A stretch of 64,000 nt of DNA from contig JAJEKV010000027.1 in NCBI GenBank assembly GCA_021234155.1, forward strand, positions 4,464,623 through 4,528,622, in the 5' to 3' direction. This DNA is from Isoetes taiwanensis (Eukaryota > Streptophyta > Lycopodiopsida > Isoetales > Isoetaceae). Every line of letters starts with the position of its first letter. The first letter of the stretch is position 1. The position numbers and the translations under genes were made by a program. Below are positions 47,366-59,754 of this stretch, one piece after another. The notes beneath the pieces were generated by a model. That model was given only the letters and a program-made list of their open reading frames with translations, was not told the DNA's origin and searched no databases.

Positions 47366-49650
47366 AAATACCATTGTACGCCTTTTGTACTACATATAAC
47401 TTACTTTTTGTAATCTTGAGTATTCATTCTAAGTAATGTATCTAATACGACATCAAAATTTAAGATAAAGGTCTTCAAAATTTAAGATAGATGAAATAAC
47501 TAAGTGAAATCATTTTCAACTTTCATATGGTAGGCTGTCAAGGATCATCTAATGAGTAGCCTCCTCAAGGAAAAACCTGTTGATGTCGGGAATTTGATTC
47601 ATCTCAAACTTGATTGCTGTGACATGATGACTGTATTGATAAGTAAGATCTTTGTTTTGAAGTCGCTCCAACTACCATCGGGTTGGATAGCCAACATAAC
47701 CAGCCAACACATGTTCATCGACATTAAAAGTCTGACCCCAACTGTCATGTACAATTTTGTCAAGAATATGCATCGGCTTAACACACTTCACCACATAGAA
47801 GTCTGCATTCTCTTGATTGCCCTCCTCGGCTACAACTGTAAAGTTATCACCTTCCTCTATGTTTCCACTAAGCCATTCCCATCACCTTCAAAAAATGCCT
47901 CGTCAATTTTGTTATCAAGTGTTTCGCCAGTAGACTTCATAGGCTTCAGTGTCACATACTTTCAATTTTTCAACCTGTGCCTATTCACACAACATACCAG
48001 TTTCCCTTCAAACAGTTACCACAGAAACAACTTAAACCTCTATGAGCCACCCTTGTGGTCGATTTGGCCCTATATGTCCTGATGCTGTGTATTTCTTTGG
48101 TCCCTTCCACCCTGGCACAGTCCAGCCAGTCTGTCCTATCAACATCATCTTTTCCAATAATCAGAAGTACCTACAAAGAGACAGCAACAAGTATTGCAGT
48201 TCACAGAAAGCACTACTCAACACATTACAGCACAATACAACATTACTCAGCACATTACAGCAGTTCACAGACAGCACTACTCAGCAGAATACAGTAGATG
48301 AAAGCATAATACCCTTTGATGTCCCCGTTGTTGGTACCTTCATTCCAACGAGTTGCGAATTCACAGGCATCAGCAACACCTAAATCTCACTCCATCATAC
48401 TTGAGTTGCTTGCTCTCTAGCGAATGCCCCCTTAAGGACTGCCCCTTTCCATCGTGCTCTCCCTTATCATGGGCTGGCCCAAAGAAATTCCACACTATTT
48501 CCTTCCCTAGCTCATTGTAATATCTTGGCAGGAAATAGAATGGCCGGGCAGATTTGAATTGGCTAGAACAACCATCTGACTAAACTATATGCCAATTCTA
48601 CTCCATTTGATACCAGCCATGAATTGTGCTTTCTAAAACAGTGCTGCACAAAAAGAGTGTCATGAATCTTGTCATCACTTAAGTAAAAATGGGTTTCCTT
48701 CAATAGCTTTCTGATCCCAGAGCTTTTGTCTATCCTATACGTGATGTGGACGAGAATTGTTATCTGGTCATTGTGCCAGTGCTGGCTCTGAGTCTCCCTT
48801 TGTATTTTTATACTGTAATTCTCTGCAAAATCAATCACAGAAATAACGGTGTCATCTTGGATATTATCCAGGGAACTCCTGAATTGCAGGGCCTGCCATC
48901 TAGCCCTGTAATTATGTGGCACAAATATCTTCAATGTGGAACAGAGATAGGAAATGAAATCATTCACTGCTATTCTCTTATAAGACAATCTAAGAACTGG
49001 CGTTGGTTCTTTCTATTTTTTTTCCTTGCCAGTTGAGATCTCGTCTTGTGCTGTAGTTTTAGAATGTGTTCCACCAGCTACCTTAGATTTCTTACTTTTG
49101 TTTCCCTTCTTGGTCGCATTGGATCTTTTCTTTCTGCTGCCACCTGGTACTTCCTTGGTAACATAGTCTGCAACTCCACCAGCATCGTCTGTCTCTACTG
49201 GAATCTGTAGCAAGGTTTGTAGCATAAAACGGAAGATTCATTAGGGCGGATTTGGGGTCTCAAAATGGCCTCGTATCAACCATTCCACGTCATATTTCAC
49301 TCCTTTTTTCCCATGCCACCTAGGATACCAAAATCTCATCATTACAGATTTACTTGGAATATTCTCCCGGAATAAGGGGGATCGCGCACTCATGGCGCCA
49401 TATGTATTTAATTCTGTTGGTTGTCAGATAGACTGATGCAACACGTGCCGCTTCTAAAAAGCCACTTGCATTATAGCATACCGGCAACTCATGACGGTGC
49501 CTCTTGGTTTGTCAGATACCAAGCGTGCGCGTCACCGATTCTTGCGCTATTTTCATTTAGAGGCCATGGCCATACAAGCTTCCCGCCTTCCACATTTCAA
49601 AATTTGAATGTGTAGGTTGAAGCTTTGTATCAGACTTCGGTTGCGCCTTA

Positions 49651-49856
49651 TGGGTGGTTCACATGGAGAAGTTTAGGCCCTCCGCTGAGTTCTAGCGGAG
49701 TCAGCACTAATTAAAAAATTCAGTGCTATATCAGCTACGCAAGTTGGATCTTGCGAGGGCTGATTTTCCAAAACGGGGCTGAATTTTTTTGCCTCAGCCC
49801 AAGTTCAGCAGGTTTTAAGCCGGTAACCCGCACCATTCGTCCATGTGAACCCAGCA
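49651..49856. mobile_element. Tourist-like MITE (206 bp) with TTA target duplication
   Basis: Ends are TGGGTGGTTCACATGGA and the mirror TCCATGTGAACCCAGCA (14 of 17 bases pair), and TTA flanks both sides (49648-49650, 49857-49859). A three-base TTA duplication is diagnostic of PIF/Harbinger-type elements. It is nested inside the 3.84-kb element. Confidence 0.65.
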
Positions 49857-50839
49857 TTAACCGGGATCTTTACTTCATCCCAATACAGGCTTCCAGCCCC
49901 CCTACAATTCGAAATTTGAATTTGCTTAATGTATAAAAGCATGGATTGTAGGAGAATGGACTTTTCGATTTCCATATGCACGTTGCAAATTTCAAAAACG
50001 AGGTTAGTACGGACGTTCGGCTCACACGGCGAATTGTCTTTGGGGCATACAAATTGTACACCTTCATTTCGCCCGTCGCGATCCACGCAGTATGGAAGCT
50101 CCAAATGATGTGTGGATAAGGATCCAACTGACTCACGAATATGCTCCAGTCTTCAATCGCAAAAAAGGAGGTCTAAAAAATAAGAACTTAGACCTCGACG
50201 TGTTGCGTCTTGCAGGCTCAAAAGATGTCGACATCTGGGCGGATGGCAGTTTATATGCATTGGATCCGTTGAAGGCATTCGGAATCAAATACAGTTCCTT
50301 GAGATGAGCTGCTTCCGATAAGGAAGGGGAAATGTCCGTGAAGATGTTAATAAATGATATTATACTTTGCAATGCGAAGGGTTTATACATTCTTGAAGTA
50401 CAAAGGTTATGGTGTTTGTGTTTAGATACCTCTAATACAAGAAGTCTTTGATTACTTTTCACAATAGATTCCTTTAAAAATCTATTGCTATTTAAATTAT
50501 AGCAAAAATGAGTCTTGAAACTCTTTAAGTAGTAGAAGAACTCTTTGACTAGTTATCCATTTGATGACCATTTTTTAAGAAAATATGATATGTGACATTC
50601 TTATATGCAAACATTCATAAAATTTATGAACATTGAAGGTCAAAGCCATCCTTGTTTAAAGAGGATTCGCCTGGTGTGATCCTTGTGTAAAAAAGTAAAT
50701 AGAAACACAAATATTGAACTTACAACTTAGCGTAAACAAATAGTATTTTAATAAACCAACACTTTACATACTTACACTTTACACTTTAAATATGATATTT
50801 CTTTCTTTCCTTTTACTTGAAAGCTATTTTTTTTTTCAA

Positions 50840-51510
50840 GATGGATCACACCAAGCGAATAATACATATGCAAAAAAAAGGGACACACTAAATTCGCATG
50901 GTGTGATCCACTTTCTTATTTGTTGTCAAATTAAAATTAAACACAAGTACTCATTCCTATTTGTATCTAAAATGCTTTACCACTCTTAAGTACATAAGTC
51001 ATTATCCCTTTTCAAAGAGCATATTATTTTTCAAGAAGGATCACACCAAACGAATAGTACATATGCAACAAAAATGGAACACACTAAATTCGCATCGTGT
51101 GATCCACTTTCTTATTTGTTGTCAAATTAAAATTAAACACAAGTACCCCTTCTCATTTAATGCTTTACCATCCTAAGTGCATAAAGTTATTAGTCCTTTT
51201 CAAAGAGCATATCTTTTTTTAAGAAGGATCACATCAAGCATCCTATTTGCATCTAAAATACTTTACCAACTCTAGTAGTACATAAAGTTATTAGCCTTTT
51301 TCAAAAAGAAAACACTTTATCAATAAATGAGCACGTCACATATTATCCACACTTAACTTCAAATAAGACACATATATATTTCTTTTATTAAAAGATAATC
51401 AAAGTAATTTTACTATAGGAAGTCATCTTTTTCCAAAAAGATCACACCAAGCGAATTTTGTATAAGCTAAAAGGTTGGAATATACTAAATTCGCATGGTG
51501 TGATCCACTT
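50840..51510. repeat. Array of hairpin-bearing repeats (about 195-bp period)
   Basis: Each unit has GGATCACACCAAGCGAAT, 30-35 bases, then ATTCGCATGGTGTGATCC, an 18-bp stem with one mismatch: 50843-50909, 51038-51105 and 51439-51506. Between units the text CACTTTCTTATTTGTTGTCA and TTCAAAGAGCATAT recurs. Partial units lie at 50655-50690, 51222-51242 and 52200-52271. The array is AT-rich apart from the stems. Confidence 0.85.
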
Positions 51511-52495
51511 TCTTGTTTGTTGTCAATAGATAATAACACCAAGTCCCTCATCAATAGTCTCCCATTTGCATATAAAATATGTATCATTCCAAGTTATATT
51601 ATGTTTTATGAACTAAACTTTTTCAAAGAGGGTCCCAAAGCAAAATACAAACACTTAATCAATAAGCCACCACTTTACCAACAACCAAAGCTTTATTAAA
51701 TAAGATTTTTATGTTATTTTATCAAACCTAACAATGCTTCCATATGTGACACTTTGAGTTAACTGATCCAAAGGCTCATGAAAGCGACATTTTATACAAT
51801 ATATCTTTGGAGCTTTTGTGTCGTGGCATTAGTAAACACCTCTAATGGAGCAAATATTTTGTAACTCATTTTTTCAACAACCCTGGATGCACGTCTTATC
51901 AAACATTTCTTCATTGCAAGGACACCATTCTCATAAGGCTTGCACAATTCGCTTAAAAGAGGTCATGGGACGACTTTCAAGCTCGGCTCCCACAACTTTA
52001 CAACGTAAAACTAGATGCACATTGCCCTGAATGTATATCTTGGAAAAGCATGTCTCTTATGTCCATATGTTAGACAACAACGATGCTAGTAATGCTTTTC
52101 CCTAGTCTCAAATCCCCGACATCTGATAAATATAGCCCAAAGAAAAATATTTGATTCAGTGAGTGAATATAAATCAAGAAGAGGGAAGAAAAAAGAAGCA
52201 AGGATCACATGACGCCGAAATCTCACTACACATTTACAAAGTGCATATGCATTTTCGCATGGTGTGATCCATGTATTATTGAGGGTGCAAATTTGCAAAT
52301 ATCCTCCTCTTCAAATCCCTTCCCCCCTCCATTCCCTTTTTTTTTTTTGCAATATACTATCCATAGCATTTATTTTGAACCCTATAGTTCTACCTATTCA
52401 TTATGTATGAATGTCGCCCGGTGATGTAACTCCATAGTTACCCTTAGTTAAGGATAGCATTCTCACCCACGAGCCTATGGATAGATATCCTTCCA

Positions 52496-52509
52496 CCGTC
52501 GATCGACGG
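52496..52509. repeat. Perfect 14-bp palindrome CCGTCGATCGACGG
   Basis: Self-complementary and contiguous; a possible protein-binding site within the 3.84-kb element. Confidence 0.85.
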
Positions 52510-53419
52510 TCGTTGAATTGTAAGAATGAATGGCGGGGAGCAATACGATGAATGGGAAGAGCTGAAAAGTAGGAAAACTTCAAATGAAAATTTGGGTAGT
52601 AAAACATGGCATGTAACATACGTTTGCTTGTCCGCACATCCCTCGCCGTTGTTGCTTAACTCTATGCTCGCCCCACAAAAACACGCATTACTATTGGAGA
52701 CTTGGATTCCAAATGAAGAGCGGCGGAGAGGATGCACGTAGCGTATGTAATGTGAACAATGGAAATCTTGGTGCCAAAATTTGATAAGGTGGTTGGTGCA
52801 TGTGGGCATGTGCACAGTAGGCGGGAAAAGTAGCCATTATTTTGGTCCGCGATACGATTTTCGAAAAATGCGGGCCATTAATGTGGTTGCAATGAATGCA
52901 CAAACATGTCCTATGAAATTTCGCCATGTGGATGCCAAGTAAGCCTGCTCCTCTTTCTACTTGCCAACTAATACTGACTTTGGAAAAAAATGCGCAAACA
53001 TCATTGGTCGCGAGAAACATGACGTGGAATTCTGGCATCCAAGATATGGCCCATTTTGAGACCCCAAATCCGCCCTAATGAGTGCAAGTTGAAAGCAGGA
53101 AAGCAGGATTCAGCGGATGCCAGCACATCTTACATGTTGCAGCATGCAATAAAGAGAGTATTACCTTTTCAAATGTTTTCCATTCAAGCAAGAACATGAT
53201 CCTCTCTTTCTCTTGGACATATAGGAAGACCTTTTATGCCACAGCTCTGGAATTTTTGCATCAAGCAGTCATGTTTATACCATTCTTCACCCTCGCTCTT
53301 GTTGCAAACCACAGCCCTCCAGAGCTCGCTACTTGAGTCATATGTATGTTGGCTGGCCAGACAATTCTCACCAGGTCCACAAACCTCACAACAGCCATGG
53401 AAGCAGCAGCCCAACTCTC

Positions 53420-53985
53420 TCTTAGGGGTAAGCTTTGTATTATAAAGAACAACATGAGTATAACTGTTTTAGATGTTGCAAACACTATTGTCTCGTGGGG
53501 CTAAGCTTCGTATTATAAGAAACAACATGAGTATAACTGTTGTGGATGTTGCAAATGCAGATCCATCTAAAAAAGGTCAGTTATATGAAACTATTGTTGG
53601 AAAGGGCTTATTTAAAACATTCGTTACCAATTTCTGATCCAATATTGCTAGAAGAAGTTGAATTATAGAAATGGATATAAACTGCCGGTTTATAATCTGA
53701 AAATGGATTCATGGAATAGTGTAGTGGATAGCACGCTGCATTTAGGAAATTTATGGGCCTTGGAAGTAGTAGTGCTACTCTCTCTTGGGGGTAAGCTTTG
53801 TATTATAAGGAACACATAAGTATACTTAACTGTTGTGGATGGTTGCAGCTGCAGATTATCCATCTAAAAAGGATCAGTTGTGGGAAACTATTGTTGTAAA
53901 GGGCTTATTTAAAATGTTCGTTACCAATCTCTGGTCCAATATTGCTGGCAGAAGCAGATTGAAGAACCATATCGTGCATTGCCAA
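53420..53985 (+). repeat. Local triplication of a GTAAGCTTTGTATTATAA unit
   Basis: GCTTTGTATTATAAAGAACA, then GAGTATAACTGTTTTAGATG near 53430-53480; a fuller copy at 53505-53680 (ending ATCCAATATTGCTAGAAGAA); a third at 53785-53965. Each longer copy has CCATCTAAAAAGG, GAAACTATTGTTG and GGGCTTATTTAAAA. Copies differ by several percent. No coding potential recognised. Confidence 0.8.
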
Positions 53986-53999
53986 GTATTACAAGCATG

Positions 54000-56900
54000 A
54001 TTTGTGTACAAGTGTGCACCTTCATTTTGCTTGTTATAGATTGATCCCATAGTCTTGTCTGCAGTTTATTGTTGTGATTTCCTCAGACAAGTTTATTCAC
54101 AGGCATCATAAATCCTGCTCCTGTAGACATACAACAATTTTGTATGTGTGGTATTGCGCTGGAAATATTGTCAGTGTAGTCTTCAGTGGTTTTAAGGATT
54201 TCTTTAGATCCTATTGTTAATAGAGAGTAATCAACATCCTTCCAATATTCAGAATTGTTGTCCCATTGGCTGGATATAAATTTTGTGGCATTGGCATTGA
54301 GATTTCTTACTGTTGAGGTAACTACAGTTCAACCAATGACTTAGATTTGGATTTCCAGTTATTGTGCTATACTTCTTTTTCCTACATTCATTGAGCTTTT
54401 ATGTGAACTCCAATTTATTATTGGCTTATTGCCTCGGACATGCGAGTTGTAGCAGCTTTATAGCTTTGAACCAAAACAACAAAAGAGAATAAACCAAAAG
54501 CACCCAAGCAAAACATTCAAGAAAATATGGCCAATGGATTAAACCTTGACTAATTCACATGATTTATGCCATTGATTGATATATTGTTATTTTATTCTAA
54601 CCAGTCTTACCATATCTCCCTTATTTTACTGATTGATTCCTTATGCCAATAATTTATAGCTCTAAAAAATTGTAACGTAGATATATTAGAAGGAATAAAC
54701 AAAGGAGCCAAATTGTTCCTTTGTTTACTTTCTAAAATACTTAGGAATCAAGACGTTTTGTCATATGTGAGACATGATTAGTATAAATGTGGCATAACAA
54801 TTATGAGGTTATGATATGTGACATTGCAGTAGAAAAATGTGGGAGATTCACAATCATCAGTTGCTTTCACAACCTAGTCTATGAGGAAAAAATATTGTCT
54901 AAAATTTCTATAGAAAGTTTGATGCTACCTTAAGATTTTTTGTGATTCAGTGGTTTCTAAATTCTTCAGCACTCAAATGCAACCCTAAAAAGTAAGGAAA
55001 TGAGAGTTGCGCACCTAAGGGATGTCCAAAAACACAAGAAAGGTCATAGAAGCACCATACTTAACCAAAAGGATCTACCTATTTGCTCTAGAAAAGATGT
55101 CATCTTCTTCTCAAGGACCACCATGTTATTGTTGAAGATCATTCTTCTTGTGGAGTTGAAGTTTGTCGGTCATTATTTTAAAGTTTCATAAAAAATGTTC
55201 TTTTTGCTAGAAATACTATGCTACTTGATATTTTGTTTTTAGGTGCAAATGATAAAAAATGACCAACTGAATATTTTGTATTCTAATGCATGAGGGCCAA
55301 TGCAGGCTTAATCACGATGAAGTTATCAGTACTTTCTCTTCCCTTTTCCTCTTTAGTTGTATGAATTAACCTCAAGTTGTGAAATCCAAGAACTTTTGGG
55401 CTATGAAAACGAATTCCTATGTTTGTAGCATTCAGAAGGTTTGATATTAAGCAAAGAAGATCCAGTATGAAACAACAAAACAAAAAGCATGCAAACACCC
55501 TCTCCAAACACAGAAGGGCAACCCTTCATCGCAACACCTTGTTTCCTTAGCTTTAACATGACAACACAAGAAAAACTTGCTAAGTCCAAGAAAACACCAT
55601 GTATTTTAACAGTGGATGATATTTAAGACGCTCGCAAGTGTTCATGTAAAATAAAATGCCACTAGCCTAAACTAATAGCCTAAACATTAGTTTAGGCCAT
55701 ATTAAAGCAAATGCTTAAACACGCTTGTAGTATAGCTTTTCTAGAGTTTGGGAATAAAATACCCATTTTCTTATTGTTTTATATATCAACAAGTATTTTT
55801 CCATATAGAAATGGACATTACTTATCATACACAAAACTTACTTATCTAGGTAGGAAACCAAACAACTATATGACTCTTTTCCATGTTCATAAACTATTGC
55901 AACTGCCATGTTTCTTTAGCTATTATGCAATTTCATGTTTAAAAGAAAAACAAAATAGCAATTTCCTTCGAGTAATATTTTTTATTTTATTTTGGCAATA
56001 CTTTGTATAAGCATATGGGATTTGTATATACATTTGTACAAGAACATGAACTATGCAAAAGGAAGATAGCCAGATAAGCATGTAACAAGAAGAACCTATA
56101 TATATATAAGCATACAACAACAAAGAATATGAGCTTCATGAACAAACATCTTTCATGCTTTCTATTATGATATTGGATCCTTGATGTTTGAAGTTCAAAC
56201 AGAAGTGCAGCTGTGAGAAAGGGGGATTTGATTCTTAAGATATGAGCATTATTTTGGAAAAACAAAATTGTGGACTTACCATTGCCTCCACTATCACAGC
56301 TTAGTTCCTGCCCAATGGATTTTACTTTTGTTTCTTGCAAATTGTCACAGGACATTTTTACTGCTTTGAATGTGTACATCCATGTTTTATCTATAGACAA
56401 TGGTATGTGGTGTTCTCGACTAGGTTTTTCAATCACTTTAAGTTTGTTAAATATGTTGCTGGCAATTTTCAAGACATTAACTCATCAAATGTCCTCAAAA
56501 AAAATCTTTGTGTGATTTGGGCTGCAAATCTCGGGGGTTTAGAAACTTCAAATGGAAGAATCCCAACAGTACAAATGGTAGAATCCCAGCAGCACAAGTA
56601 TCTTTTGAGTCCTCTTGAAGCAGTTCTAGTTGCGTAAGGAGCCTGTATGCTTATAGTTTTTGCAGACAAGGAAGAATAACTACATGAACAAATTGTGATG
56701 TAATTTATGTAGGTGACGGCTAGCTTGTGCTTGAACCCATCTTCTGAAGCACTTCTTCCCAATCTAGACTCATTTGAAGAGCATGAGGTAGAATTGGTTG
56801 TAGAACTGGCTGCTGCTCTACTGCTAGAGGCTGTTCTCATTGATTTAGCATGTGAATATGATCTGCTTATGCTATGAAACTGCATAAGAACAAAAACGAA

Positions 56901-58350
56901 AAAGCCTTATCTTGGGCCGCGCTGCAATGCAAATAATAGAATGTGAGCTTGAAATCTTAGAAGCAAAGGCATCTGTAAAAGAACTACGTCGTTGTTTCCA
57001 ATCTGTAAATGGACTGTAGATGGGACATGGCAAAATCAAAGAGTGCCTTTACTCACCCCAGATTGATAAAATCTCCACCGTTTTACCTTCGATGGCAAAA
57101 ATCTCCATCAATAATAATATTCGCAAGAAGGCTGCTTGACAAAAAGACTGATATGTCCCGAAATTAGACTGTTCTGCTTCCATTTCCACATATAAACCTA
57201 CAACCATTTTATCCCTTTCACTTTTAATATGCATAGCTCAATTCCATCGGATCAGTTCTTCCCTCAAACCATAAGCCTTAAGTTGCTCGGGGTCCATTTT
57301 TTTGTGCAAACGGCCCGGTCTTGGCGTTTAAAAAAAAAGATCACTAACTCGCTAATCGCCATTTCCAGCTACAATCTCTTGGGGTTTCTACAAATCACCC
57401 AGGCAATAACCTGTAAAGCATGGATCCGCTTCTGAGATCCATTATCCTGATTGATAGACTCGGCCTTCATCTCGTGGCGTTGATGTGAAGCCGATTGCCA
57501 AGAAGCTCAATTAACCCTAAAATAAACCTAATCTACCTTTGTTCGAAACCCGCCTCCCCCTTCCCTTAACCGGCAGGCTTTTGGATCTAACCGTTGCCCA
57601 CCGTTGATTGCAGCCCTGGGATAGGGCATAACAGGCAGTTAACAGCAGAAAACAAGCAGCCTCATCTCCCAATTCAACCGAACCTGTGATAAACAGGCTG
57701 AATTCAGCCTCGGATGCCGAACCTATGATAAACAGACTGAATTCAAGTGCCGAGCCTGTGATAAACCGAGCTGCGGAGTGATAATCGAAGCTGTGGGTGC
57801 AGGTTTGGATGAGGCTGCCTGCACTGCGTTAAAGGGTCAATCCCCTTTCTGCCATGAGATAAACAGGCTCGCCCTCCCGGGCTCGCCTATTTATCAGCCA
57901 TAACAGGCTCTCAAGGGGGATTAACCCCCTCATCCCCAAGACCTGCCCTAAAGTATCCTTCTTCGATTAACCCTAAAATATCCTTCTTCGACCCTTGCAT
58001 GCTTCCATTGGGGATATCCTAAAAAATCATAGGTGTAACCATTAACAAGTGTCGTAAAAATTAATGTGACTATATGCACAATCTAGATGTATGCATTAGT
58101 ACGTCCTTAAAATACGGCGACCAAATCTTAGCAAAACCATATGAAAAACGTATAAAAATATAAAAATAACCCCTTATTGTGCTATATATACATTACAACT
58201 ATGCACATCCTTTGCCGATTCTACCTCTGATTCACTGTCTATGTTGATCACATATGATGCATCAATGCATTCCCATCATCCACAGCTTGAGCATCCTGAT
58301 CCCCTATGATGCCTACAAAAACAACAATATGTAACTAACAAAGAACCACA
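54000..58350. other. No firmly recognised gene
   Basis: A minus-strand open stretch at 56885-56700 (Ser-rich, SRAAASSTTNSTSCSSNESR, then LGRSASEDGFKHKLAV) and another at 56470-56279 with a GTAAGTCC donor look like exons of an unknown gene, but I recognise no domain. At 57660-57800 a 40-bp unit, CCTGTGATAAACAGGCTG plus AATTCA, recurs about three times. Confidence 0.35.
55500..55550 (+). repeat. GGAGGGC...CACCTTGTT terminus, copy 3
   Basis: AGAAGGGCAACCCTTC forms a short hairpin and is followed by ATCGCAACACCTTGTTT. Confidence 0.55.
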
Positions 58351-58359
58351 CGGGACTAC

Positions 58360-59500
58360 CTAATCAACATGAAGACTCTGATTGCCTATATGCAACGGTA
58401 TGAATTCTGGCCAAGGCTCATAAGGGGTATTAACAGGGGCACTAGTTTCCTCAAAGGCCGCTCCAAGCCGCTTCCACCTGTTGCTGCGATATGAAGGCGC
58501 AAATCATGGGCAACATCCATGCACTGTTCAAAATAAACTTATGTGTGCTCAACATGGCAGTCACAGCTTGCTCCAACGATGCACTAATTTGCCTCTTGCC
58601 ATGATACAGAACAAAGTGGCAAGCTCTAGCCAATAACTTCCAGTTATCCAACATCACACATGATTTGATATCTCTAGTGCCATATAACACATACAACTCT
58701 CTCCCCCTTTCCATCTGCTCTGCAGTGACATTCTTCACATGCTGCCTAAAATACATCTTCTTCAAGTCTTTCATGCACTACCCAATCATACCCTCGTAAC
58801 AGTGCAACTTCTTGTCCTTCAAAGCCTTGCATACAGTAATTCCCCCAGCAGGCTTGTGACTGTCCCAACCAAGATATTTCTTCAGCTTCACGTTCATTGT
58901 GGCTGGATTGCTAAGTTTGCTCACATCTTCGAAGAACATATTGGATTGCAAGTGATCTAATTCGAAGCCAGGTTCCTGGCTCACCATACCAGAGATGCAT
59001 TCTTCATCTAGGAATTTGAACACAGACACATACAATGCTTCCCAAACATCTAAACCACCTATAGTTACTGTCACACTAACATCAAGGGAACAAGGCTCAT
59101 CTAGTGCCTGACCACAGCTCATCCTTGGCCTCTTGTTCTTGCCTCCCTTGGCCACCATCCTCTTGACCAGCCGAGGTTTCTTCCCTCTAAAATCCTCCCC
59201 CTCCCGGCCCTCTATCCTCGAACAAACGTAATGGCTCTACAAACCGCCATCCCTGATCCTAACATGCCTCCTTCCCACCTCCTCCATCCACTTTATTCCC
59301 CTGGGCTGCATCTGGCACAAGAGGTTCTGGCTGCTCCACGAGCGTGCCACCATGAGGGTTCTCATTCTCAGCAAGCCTGAAGCCCTCCCAGAGGGCCTTG
59401 CATTCTGCAACAGTACCACTTTCAGGAGGGCACCCCTCTGCATCCACGCTACTCCTGCCCGAGACCATCCTGACCAGCCTCCTTAAGAACATGATAAGGT
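58360..59500 (-). pseudogene. Replitron-like HUH replicase fragment, decayed
   Basis: Minus strand. From 59158: a region ending ELDHLQSNMFF, where a His-x-His type HUH motif would stand but reads DHLQ, then KLKKYLGWDSHKPAGG, ALKDKKLHCYEGMIG, a TAG where Tyr is expected, then CMKDLKKMYFRQHVKNVTAEQ, GRELYVLYGTRDIKSCV, RACHFVLYH and MLSTHKFILNSAWMLP. The order HUH strand, G-L-H-x-x-x-G-x-I-G-Y-C-x-K-D, then G-R-x-x-Y-x-x-Y-G is what I associate with the Rep protein of Replitrons, eukaryotic transposons that use an HUH endonuclease. The N-terminal part (59492-59240) is Gly/Glu-rich and broken. Assignment rests on motif memory. Confidence 0.45.
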
Positions 59501-59754
59501 TTGCAATTAGATAGAATCAAATACCTGTGGGAGGCCTAGAGATCGCTGCCATGACTGAGAGATGGACAAGGGGATCTGCAACAGGGAAATTTATACACTA
59601 CAAGGCACCAATTTTTGGAAATAGAGAATCTGATTTTAGAGCAGTATGTGTGAGGAGCTGCTACTCGCATGAATCAGGAGCTCAGTCTCGCGACCATTAA
59701 GGAAGGAAAAAAACATATCGAACCATTAAAGGCCCTTTGCAAAACATTAGCAAA

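Larger units (their letters stand above)
49238..53081. mobile_element. 3.84-kb inverted-repeat DNA element inside the transposase-like gene's intron
   Basis: TCATTAGGGCGGATTTGGGG... at 49238-49270 is mirrored at 53048-53081 with one base inserted (about 32 bp); weaker mirror similarity (ATTCCACGTCAT) continues at 49288 and 53020. The intron would be about 116 bp without it. I see no transposase in it; the only frame of note (50092-50307) is not recognised. It is probably non-autonomous. No convincing target duplication was found, so the superfamily is open (MULE-like long ends are possible). Confidence 0.75.
47560..53414 (-). pseudogene. Transposase-like gene (RNase-H-fold candidate), intron-split and decayed
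   Basis: Minus strand. The N-terminal exon (about 53414-53165) has spaced Cys/His residues (EVCGPGENC, CLMQKFQSCGIKGLPICP) and ends LLEWKTFEK at a good donor. It joins in phase to 49204 (IPVETDDAGG), a Lys-rich basic region, then after 48990 FVPHNYRARWQALQF, VISVIDFAENYSIK, HNDQITILVH and a SDGCSSQFK block preceded by a TAG in place of the expected Trp (near 48590). Then come YYNELGKEIVWNFFG and HDKGEHDGKG; a C-terminal piece (47880-47570) has NADFYVVKCVKPMHI and WGQTFNVDEHVL. The D..N and SDG..QFK motifs resemble a transposase family spread in animals and plants; I cannot name the superfamily. Several stops. Confidence 0.55.

Noticed and set aside
49230-49245. PIF/Harbinger or hAT target duplication for the 3.84-kb element
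   Set aside because: TTA on the left faces TAA on the right, and no 8- or 9-base duplication exists; superfamily left open.
50092-50307. Open frame inside the 3.84-kb element as its transposase
   Set aside because: Only 71 codons, no catalytic motif, and no neighbours in frame.
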